Shown here piece by piece: positions 25,846 through 32,676 of a stretch of 64,000 nucleotides of DNA. Within the stretch, counting starts at the first letter, position 1; every line of letters starts with the position of its first letter. The notes under the pieces are model-generated. The model was not told the origin of the DNA and did not search any database. It saw only the letters and a program-made list of their open reading frames with translations. Made by a program: the position numbers and the translations under genes. The stretch covers positions 30,140-94,139 of the forward strand of contig NZ_JAJNKA010000020.1 of NCBI RefSeq assembly GCF_021533215.1, written 5' to 3'. The DNA is from Portibacter lacus (GTDB lineage: Bacteria; Bacteroidota; Bacteroidia; Chitinophagales; Saprospiraceae).

Positions 25846-26418
25846 TTATTCTCCAGATGGCAGAATATAACCATCATTAGGCTTTGGTATTATTTGACCG
25901 CTCATTCTTGAAACGGACGGTGGATCGATGAATGAAGGTTGGCAACCTTCAAATGCCAGTCCTGTTCCATCTAAAAAAGTAAATTTTTGCTTGCCTATTG
26001 CAGTAGTTCCAAAGTCTGTATATTTCACTCTCCATACTATGCTTGCTAATTTGATTGGATTATTCCCGCTAATGTTTAAAGGGTTACTCGCTCTAATCTC
26101 GACATTTGAAGGGTCCGAAGAAGTTGCCGTTCCAATTACATTCGCAACATTTTCTAAACTAGATAAATTAAATTCGATCTGTATTCCTGTGAAATTATTA
26201 TTGTTGCTTTTGTAATATAGATTAGCAAGGTAGAAACGATCTTGCTGATTCGAATTGCCATCGCCTGTAGGTCCATACGTTTCTACTAATGGACCATAGA
26301 ATACTTCTAAATTATTGCATTTGGTTGGGTGGACTTGCGAACACGTTTGACTGCTTAGAAGGAAATATGCTAGAATTAATGATAATGGCATAGCGCGTTT
26401 AATGTTTGTCATATACAT
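25846..26418 (-). CDS. Hypothetical secreted protein
   Basis: Starting at 26418 (MYMTNIKRAM; 26412 is also possible) the protein has 190 residues with a signal peptide ending near SSQTCSQ, whose Cys could mark a lipoprotein. The body is beta-rich (EIRASNPLNISGNN, then LASIVWRVKY) and vaguely like cohesin or carbohydrate-binding folds, but I cannot assign it. The upstream gene stops 4 bp before this start. It is the last gene of the LytTR-headed run. Confidence 0.5.
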   Translation of the reverse strand: MYMTNIKRAMPLSLILAYFLLSSQTCSQVHPTKCNNLEVFYGPLVETYGPTGDGNSNQQDRFYLANLYYKSNNNNFTGIQIEFNLSSLENVANVIGTATSSDPSNVEIRASNPLNISGNNPIKLASIVWRVKYTDFGTTAIGKQKFTFLDGTGLAFEGCQPSFIDPPSVSRMSGQIIPKPNDGYILPSGE

Positions 26419-26422
26419 TTTT

Positions 26423-27061
26423 TTAGTCTTGGATAAATTGATACGGTCTTTCTGGCAATGAGCACCTTGGATCAAAGCATTCCGAAACTGAGAAGCGAAT
26501 GATTTTATGAGATCCATCAGCATATTTGACTTTCATGAAAGTGTCAACATTGGAAACAGGAGAGTTCATATAGAAAATATCATCTACCTTCACAACATTA
26601 GAATAATCACCCGCATCAAACGAGAAACCGCAAAGTAATTCAGAGTTCTCAAAGAAAAATGAAATGTTATGAATTTGCGCTTTGAACTGAACTGGATCTT
26701 GTAGTGAAGTTACAGGACTCGAGGATTCTGTCCATCCTTCTACACTATTGTTAAAGGTCATTAGATTGTAATTTCCATATTGACTTGTTGACCAATTTCT
26801 TATAATTCCAGCCTTCGGATACAATGTGCTAAGATTTACTCTTGAACCAACAGGTGCTTTTATCATACCTAGCATCAGTTTTTTAAGTTCATCCAAATAG
26901 ATTTCACATTCAGTTTTCATGAAACTTGGTTTAATGTCACTTTCGACAGGTCGTTCTTTCTTAACCAAATCTTTCTTTATTATTTTTTTTGGTCCTATTT
27001 GAGCGTGCACGGTTTGACATGGGAAAAACAGGATGCTTATTATAATTATTACTTTATTCAT
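26423..27061 (-). CDS. Hypothetical secreted protein
   Basis: The start at 27061 gives 212 residues with a signal peptide (MNKVIIIISILFFPCQTVHA); the frame runs 30 bp further without a better start. After a basic stretch (PKKIIKKDLVKKERP) comes a helix and a beta-rich domain with three Cys. The family is not recognised. It is packed in the run of secreted-protein genes, 17 bp from the gene upstream and 4 bp from the one downstream. Confidence 0.5.
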   Translation of the reverse strand: MNKVIIIISILFFPCQTVHAQIGPKKIIKKDLVKKERPVESDIKPSFMKTECEIYLDELKKLMLGMIKAPVGSRVNLSTLYPKAGIIRNWSTSQYGNYNLMTFNNSVEGWTESSSPVTSLQDPVQFKAQIHNISFFFENSELLCGFSFDAGDYSNVVKVDDIFYMNSPVSNVDTFMKVKYADGSHKIIRFSVSECFDPRCSLPERPYQFIQD

Positions 27062-27078
27062 TTTTTTTATTTTTTGAA

Positions 27079-28050
27079 TTATGGAAGCCAAAAAACATTA
27101 AAATAGGTAATGTTCTGAGGGCATCTTCTCTGAATTTGATTGATGTTTGCCACATTATTAATGGAGCATTTATATTGGCAGTTTTCTAACACCACATATC
27201 CGACATATTGACCTTGCTGCAAATTGTTGCCGTTTGTACCTTTACCATCCCATTTGATTTCGCCATTCACGAATCCATCGCATTTTTGTTTCACAGATTC
27301 ATAGACCATTCCTCCCCATCTGTCAAATATTCTAAGATGAAATTTAGTAGCATTATAGGGCTTATAGAACTGTGAGGGTGGATTGTTATCATAGAAGACA
27401 AGAGGATTATTCGGTCTGACAGCGTTGTTGTGGTAACTAAGACTTGGAAATCCACCTCTTCCCATATTTACTGAAGAATTTAACGTGATGTACTTTCTTT
27501 GTCCATTACATTCATATTGAATATTGGCAGAATAGTTTCCTGAAACTGTTACCGGTTTAACTAATCCACCACCGCCATTAGACCATTGAACTGAAATTAT
27601 TGGATAATTACCCTGAACATGCATTACTACTGATGTAGGGCAACAAATCTCATTTCCCGTGGGAGTCTGAGTAATATTAAATTCTGGATCACAATCCTGG
27701 CAAACAAAGTAATTAATTTGTCCAACTCCACTTTCTTGGAGAACAAAGTTTTGGGTCGTATTGGTAACATTCCAATTATTTTGCAATGTTAAATTTGACT
27801 GGTATGAACCTGCAGGCAAATTTCCGAAGAATGCATGACCATTTTGATCGGTTGTTTGATTTTCAAAAGATATGGAATTGTTTGTGATTTCTATTCTTAC
27901 TTCCCAATTATTAGCATATGTATCTCCAGTGTCATATATTCCGTTGCAATTATTGTCAATTATAACTGTAATTTGAATGAGACCACATTCCTCTATTACA
28001 GTATTTGGATTTAAAAAAGATAGTAAGCAAGCAAATATTATGGTGTTCAT
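27079..28050 (-). CDS. Secreted protein with gliding-motility-associated (CHU_C-like) C-terminus
   Basis: The 323-residue protein has a signal-like N-terminus, a prealbumin-like/SdrD-B-type beta domain (about 25-115; VIIDNNCNGIYDTGDTYANN, then TDQNGHAFFGNLPAGSY), a Cys-rich middle (CQDCDPEF, EICCPTS) and a C-terminal domain with FHLRIFDRWGGMVYES and IKWDGKGTNGNNLQQGQY. The last part is the pattern of T9SS type B sorting domains, although the chain continues about 45 residues beyond it, which is unusual. It overlaps the upstream gene by one base (ATG/TGA-style coupling). Confidence 0.65.
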   Translation of the reverse strand: MNTIIFACLLSFLNPNTVIEECGLIQITVIIDNNCNGIYDTGDTYANNWEVRIEITNNSISFENQTTDQNGHAFFGNLPAGSYQSNLTLQNNWNVTNTTQNFVLQESGVGQINYFVCQDCDPEFNITQTPTGNEICCPTSVVMHVQGNYPIISVQWSNGGGGLVKPVTVSGNYSANIQYECNGQRKYITLNSSVNMGRGGFPSLSYHNNAVRPNNPLVFYDNNPPSQFYKPYNATKFHLRIFDRWGGMVYESVKQKCDGFVNGEIKWDGKGTNGNNLQQGQYVGYVVLENCQYKCSINNVANINQIQRRCPQNITYFNVFWLP

Positions 28051-29330
28051 TATCTTTTAATTTTTACGGGACTTTTAGAGTTTCTGATTAGCTCCATTTT
28101 TGATTTACTAGAAAGATTTACCGAATTTCTGATTTTGATTTTTGCCAAATCTTTGATTGTACCTTTCGTACCCCTTGCCAAATTTGTTTGTAAGTTGAAC
28201 TCTACGGATGTGACTCCACATTCATCAATCATTTCCCAATCTGCACACGACGTTGGCCCGCCATAAAAAACAAAGTCTAACTTATACCATTTATTTGTTT
28301 GAAGTGTAATGTCTGAAAGATTAGCTTGCCCCCATGTGGTGGTGTTCGTTTGATTGGGAGTAAAAACAGTTGCACCTCTTGAAAGGATATTTGCTTGTGC
28401 AAGGTCAAATGTGTTGGGTTCTGTTTTGGGCTTTCTAATAACATATTCAATATTGAAATGGTCAAAGCATGGATTTAGAGCTTTCCTGTAATTGACATAG
28501 GCTTGAATTCTTTCTTTGAATGATCGTGTAAGAATTAAGTTTGGCTGATAAGTATTCAGGTTGCCTGATAGATTTAGCTGGTCAGTCAAATCAGATTCAT
28601 CAATCGGTGGACAGCAAAGGTCAAATTGGGGACTTGAAGGTCCTGAAGGGTTAGGGTATGGTTCAGATCCTTTTCTACAATCAAGTCTACAAATATTGTC
28701 TAGGCTAAATTTTTCTGTTCCAGGCCATCCAGACATATCCACATTGAACAAAATACCTTGTACATTTGATAATACTTGATTGAAATCTTGGCAAGAACCA
28801 CCTCCAAGAATCTCCCAAGTGCCATCAACATTATTAGGTAAATAGGAACCAGAACATTCATCAAATGAAACACAAATGTTTTTCCAATAAGAATTTGCAG
28901 GTAAATTTTGATTTGCAGTAAATCTAATTGTTTTCTGAGGATTAACTCCCCAGCTAATTTTTTGAGTTGGATCAAATCCTGAAACAAAAAAAACAGAAGG
29001 TTTGACTGCGGCATCATTAACCAATAATTGTATATCAAAGCATAAGCATCTTCCAAAGTATTCAGAATAATTTCCATTAAAATCAATAGGATTATAGATA
29101 AAAGTTGAACCGCCCCTATCTTGCACGTATAGTTTCTTTTGTGAATTAAATCCAGGAGATTGAATAGTATTTACTGCATCTAGCGGTTGTGGAGTTGAGG
29201 CACCAGTTACTGTATTATAATATAACCAGTTAGATATATTATTTTCAAAATCATTGCACTGTGTATAGCTGATTGTGCTGTTTAAAATCATTATAAAAAG
29301 GATTGCCAAAAAGTTCGTTGTTTTCATCAT
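28050..29330 (-). CDS. Hypothetical secreted protein
   Basis: This 426-residue protein has a signal peptide (cleavage near ISYTQC, residues 20-25) and a jelly-roll-like N-terminal half with several Cys, resembling carbohydrate-binding modules (YWKNICVSFDECSG). A middle segment with SDLTDQLN and a C-terminal beta domain follow; the end is basic (SKSPVKIKR) with no sorting motif. Family not recognised. It shares one base with the next gene. Confidence 0.5.
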   Translation of the reverse strand: MMKTTNFLAILFIMILNSTISYTQCNDFENNISNWLYYNTVTGASTPQPLDAVNTIQSPGFNSQKKLYVQDRGGSTFIYNPIDFNGNYSEYFGRCLCFDIQLLVNDAAVKPSVFFVSGFDPTQKISWGVNPQKTIRFTANQNLPANSYWKNICVSFDECSGSYLPNNVDGTWEILGGGSCQDFNQVLSNVQGILFNVDMSGWPGTEKFSLDNICRLDCRKGSEPYPNPSGPSSPQFDLCCPPIDESDLTDQLNLSGNLNTYQPNLILTRSFKERIQAYVNYRKALNPCFDHFNIEYVIRKPKTEPNTFDLAQANILSRGATVFTPNQTNTTTWGQANLSDITLQTNKWYKLDFVFYGGPTSCADWEMIDECGVTSVEFNLQTNLARGTKGTIKDLAKIKIRNSVNLSSKSKMELIRNSKSPVKIKR

Positions 29331-29374
29331 TTGATATATTTAAAAATTATATTAATTAAATTTTTTTTGATAGT

Positions 29375-30325
29375 CTACTCCTTCAAACACCTAATACTAT
29401 ATCCATATGCTTTTGGATAACCTGTTGGACTGAAAACATTGCCTTGCGGATATAGGTATCCAACATAACTACTTGTAGATACTACATAATCTGAAGTCGT
29501 GAGAAACATTCCAACTTCCTTCTCCCATTGTGAACCAGTGGCCCTTATTTGACCTCCACCTCTAAAATTAAAACCGTAAGTATCTAAAACTCCTGCATTA
29601 GGAGCAATCCAGAATTCTGTCCCTACCGCCTTTAAGTGTTGGCCAACTATGCTTGTGTTAGTAGGTTCTAATGTATCTCGGAGTTGATACAGGTCATAAA
29701 CATCAGGTACTTTGTAACCAATAGGGCATACATTTTTACCTCCATTAGCCAAGGTGTCTACAACAAACCAGTTATAAAGCGCTCCATATCTTGGGGCATT
29801 GGTTATAGAATCTAAATTATACCAACCGTAAGTAGGCGTATTATTTGTAGATAGTGTTCCCCATTCTGCATAAGTTTCGCTTTTTTCAATCGGAGAGCCA
29901 TCATTGTATCGTGTCGCTGAAAGATTTGGTTTTAACCAGACCTGTCCCAAAATCTCCACTTCAGTATAGACATTGCCATTACCATCTTTGATATAATTAG
30001 CGTCACTAATGCCAGGTACTATTATATGATTTCCACCTTCCAAATATAGGGTGTCACCAAAAAGGGACACAATCATATTTTGCAACTCATTGCTCTCATC
30101 CTGGTCATTGTCCTCCTTAAGTTCTAACCACTTTTGGTTGTCGTAGAACCAAAAAGACGAGCTAGTAATATCATAGATTACTTGCCCTGATTCGGGCGCC
30201 GATATTGAATTTTTATCAACACGAGGTATTACAATTCCTGATTCTTTTACCTCAAATTGGTTTATTTGACCATTTGTAGAATAACAGAAAATAAGTAGAA
30301 TTAAAATTGGAAATAATCGTTTCAT
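29375..30325 (-). CDS. FISUMP-domain secreted protein
   Basis: The 316-residue protein has a signal peptide (ending near YSTNGQ) and a FISUMP (Fibrobacter succinogenes major paralogous) domain: VEILGQVWLKPNLSATRYNDG, APRYGALYNWF, NVCPIGYKVP and the closing GYSIRCLKE. These domains occur in surface or secreted proteins of Bacteroidota and Fibrobacteres; their role is unknown. The segment before it (FEVKESGIVIPRVDKNSI, then SSSFWFYDNQKW) resembles the start of other surface proteins of this group. It is second in the run after the LytTR gene. Confidence 0.75.
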   Translation of the reverse strand: MKRLFPILILLIFCYSTNGQINQFEVKESGIVIPRVDKNSISAPESGQVIYDITSSSFWFYDNQKWLELKEDNDQDESNELQNMIVSLFGDTLYLEGGNHIIVPGISDANYIKDGNGNVYTEVEILGQVWLKPNLSATRYNDGSPIEKSETYAEWGTLSTNNTPTYGWYNLDSITNAPRYGALYNWFVVDTLANGGKNVCPIGYKVPDVYDLYQLRDTLEPTNTSIVGQHLKAVGTEFWIAPNAGVLDTYGFNFRGGGQIRATGSQWEKEVGMFLTTSDYVVSTSSYVGYLYPQGNVFSPTGYPKAYGYSIRCLKE

Positions 30326-30360
30326 CGTAAATATTTAAGGGTTTTAGGTTTTGTTAATCT

Positions 30361-30729
30361 TTAACTTTTAAAATTAGAATTAGTGAAATCGCCACGTTGC
30401 TTTATTTGATCCAAAAATTCCTCCTTCCTTCTCCTTGCTACGGGGATTAATCTTCCATCAACCATTTCTGCTTGTCCTTCTTTATGATATCTTACTAATT
30501 TTGAAAGATTGACCAAATGTGATTTGTGACATTGAAAAAATCCTTGATTTTCTAATTCTTTCGCAAACTGTCCAATCCCCTTGGTGGATGTAATTTTCTT
30601 TTTCTTAATTAATTCAACTTGACTATAACTATCAGCAGCATGAATGCAAATAATTTCGTCCGCAGCAACCACTTCCAAAGTCGAAAAAGTTGGAATTAGA
30701 ATTTTCATTGACTGCTCTTTCATTTTCAT
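30361..30729 (-). CDS. Stand-alone LytTR DNA-binding protein
   Basis: This 122-residue protein is almost entirely a LytTR domain: IICIHAADSYSQVEL, FFQCHKSHLVNLSKLVRYH and GRLIPVARRRKEEFL are the typical blocks that read direct repeats in DNA. There is no receiver or kinase domain, so the input signal is unclear; autoregulation is common for such proteins. It is first in a minus-strand run with five secreted-protein genes (35-bp gap to the FISUMP gene), which are its likely targets. An internal ATG at 30708 (MKILIPTF) is an alternative start. Confidence 0.82.
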   Translation of the reverse strand: MKMKEQSMKILIPTFSTLEVVAADEIICIHAADSYSQVELIKKKKITSTKGIGQFAKELENQGFFQCHKSHLVNLSKLVRYHKEGQAEMVDGRLIPVARRRKEEFLDQIKQRGDFTNSNFKS

Positions 30730-30947
30730 TTGTTTAATGGGTGTTGATTACGATTGTAAATCTACATCCACTTAGACCGTTCACAAATGCAATAATTCAA
30801 GTTTATCCTAATATAATATTAATAATTATTGGATACGTTTTAAAACTAAATAGCTGATATACAATTTTATATAGTCATTTTATATATTAAATGTCCCAAC
30901 AATATATTATTTTATTATATTCGTTTATTTAAATAAACAACCAGTCC

Positions 30948-32327
30948 TTGAATACTTCGTTTTTGAAATTAGCTGAGATTTTAGCGCCTTCAGATTGGAC
31001 CTCATTGAAAAAGTTTATTGGCATGTCGCATCGTGAGGATGCTGATATTATGAAATTATTTGACTTATATAAAGACAAGCGGAACCACCTTCAAGAATTA
31101 ATCGCTAAATCAGAAAACTTTGAAAAGGATTTTTCCCATCTCACAAAAAAAGGGTTACTAAACTTACATTCCAGACTTTTTATTGAATCTGAAAATTGGT
31201 TGACTTTCAAGACTGTTATGAATGACCAAGAAAAGAAGGAGCTTATTCTTAACAAAGCATATAATGATAATGGACTTTATAAGTTGGCAGATCAGAAAGC
31301 AAAGAAGCTTTCAAAGTTTTGGAATAATAGAGCTGTATTTTCTTATGACCAAGAAAGAAATAAAGCGCAGCTATTACATCAACAATATTACAGTGATAAT
31401 CCCATCAAATATGCAAAGGATTCAACATTGCTTGGTGATTTGGTCAATGCGCAATTAACCACAACCAAATTGTCCGCTCTTATATATGAACTAGAATTGC
31501 ACAATTGGGGCCGATTAAAGCAAATCGATTATTCTACACTACTTGAAAGTATCAATGCTACGGTAGAACAACTTCCTAACAATGACTTATCGGAAGTGCT
31601 AAAGGACTTGAATAAGGTGGTCAGTAATCTAGATTTAGAAGCCTTTCTCAAAGTTAAGGCCTTGTTATTTGACAATACTTTTGAACAACCCAGTGAATTG
31701 CATACATTGACCACACTCTATCTCATCAATGCTGGAATCAAATTATGGCAAAATGGAAAATTCACCAATGCTTCCGAAAGTGCAGAGTTGATAGAGTATG
31801 GACTTAGTAGCGGAGTACTTATGAAAAGCGGGAAAATTCCTCGAAGAAGGTTTTTCAACTTGATCGCGACGCTGGGCAAACTCAAATCATATGCGTGGAC
31901 ACAAGAATTCATTATCAGATGGCATAAGAACGTAGAAACTCAAAACACTGTAGACACAAAGTCTTTGGCCGAGGCTTTGAATGCATTTGCCTATCAAAAG
32001 TATGACTTGATCATTCCTTTGATTCGAGGTATAGAATTTCAAGATTTCATCGAAAAAATCAGGGCACAGGGTCTAGAATTGATAGCTATCTTTATTGATA
32101 GGAAGGATAATTATAGCTTTCTAAGAAACTACATTGCGAATTTCAAAAGGACGATTAAAAGAAATGAAGGAAAATTGAGCAACGAATCAATTAAGGCCTA
32201 TACTAATTTTGTAAAAGTGGTGGAGTTACTAGTGCAGAGGGATTTTCGCAAGTTAACCATCCATCTTGAAAAATACAATACTTTGGTTTATCGAGACTGG
32301 TTATCTACAGAAATAAATAAAGGATAG
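30948..32327 (+). CDS. Helical protein of unknown function
   Basis: I cannot name this 459-residue protein. It appears all-helical, soluble and without a signal peptide. The opening (FLKLAEILAPSDWTSLKKFI, then a short linker and DIMKLFDLYKDKR) has the look of a paralogous Bacteroidota group I have seen near CHAT and LytTR genes, but that is recollection, not proof. The rest resembles TPR-like helical repeats. The start is TTG at 30948; an in-frame stop lies 18 bp upstream and the next ATG would remove 26 residues. The stop codon lies inside the left arm of a terminator hairpin. Confidence 0.6.
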   Translation: MNTSFLKLAEILAPSDWTSLKKFIGMSHREDADIMKLFDLYKDKRNHLQELIAKSENFEKDFSHLTKKGLLNLHSRLFIESENWLTFKTVMNDQEKKELILNKAYNDNGLYKLADQKAKKLSKFWNNRAVFSYDQERNKAQLLHQQYYSDNPIKYAKDSTLLGDLVNAQLTTTKLSALIYELELHNWGRLKQIDYSTLLESINATVEQLPNNDLSEVLKDLNKVVSNLDLEAFLKVKALLFDNTFEQPSELHTLTTLYLINAGIKLWQNGKFTNASESAELIEYGLSSGVLMKSGKIPRRRFFNLIATLGKLKSYAWTQEFIIRWHKNVETQNTVDTKSLAEALNAFAYQKYDLIIPLIRGIEFQDFIEKIRAQGLELIAIFIDRKDNYSFLRNYIANFKRTIKRNEGKLSNESIKAYTNFVKVVELLVQRDFRKLTIHLEKYNTLVYRDWLSTEINKG

Positions 32328-32358
32328 CGAAAATTAAGATTCGCTATCCTTTTATTTT
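32319..32358. terminator. Strong bidirectional terminator hairpin
   Basis: AAAGGATAGCGAA and TTCGCTATCCTTT form a perfect 13-bp stem with an 8-nt loop. The plus strand continues TTTTATTTTT-like, and the minus strand continues TTTATTTATTT, so it can end transcripts from both sides: the helical-protein gene on the plus strand, and the small ORF or CHAT transcript on the minus strand. Confidence 0.8.
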
Positions 32359-32364
32359 TGGGGC

Positions 32365-32424
32365 TTAGAAGCCTCCTAAATCCTCACCGATTATCATCGA
32401 GAGCAACCATTCGTAAAATTCCAT
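32365..32424 (-). CDS. Candidate 19-residue small ORF
   Basis: On the minus strand an ATG opens MEFYEWLLSMIIGEDLGGF and a TAA stop, lying between the CHAT gene and the bidirectional terminator. It ends 6 bp before the terminator, and hairpin-rich DNA lies upstream. The peptide is amphipathic, acidic and has a Gly-Gly near its end. Nothing proves it is translated; it is reported because of its tidy position at the end of a transcription unit. Confidence 0.3.
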   Translation of the reverse strand: MEFYEWLLSMIIGEDLGGF

Positions 32425-32496
32425 GATTCTTATTTTTTAAGTGTTAAAAAATTGAATCATGTCAGTGGCCACGAACATGAAGTTTTTGTTTCCTAA

Positions 32497-32546
32497 GCCT
32501 TCATTAAGGCATAAGAGTGCTAGGGTAACAATGCGCAATTGTTACC
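32497..32546. other. Two perfect hairpins in the 349-bp gap downstream of the CHAT gene
   Basis: GCCTT/AAGGC with a 4-nt loop (32497-32510) and GGTAACAAT/ATTGTTACC with a 5-nt loop (32524-32546). Neither has a T-tract, so they look more like RNA structure or protein-binding sites than terminators. The rest of the gap is AT-rich with no larger reading frame. Confidence 0.5.
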
Positions 32547-32676
32547 ACATTTGTTAAATAAAAAGTTTATTGAAATGCGATAATCTGAGAGGATAATTAA
32601 AGTTGTTTTTCTAATCCTTTGTTTTGATTATTGCTTTCGAGAGTATTGTCGGAATATGACTGAAAAAAGTAACCCC

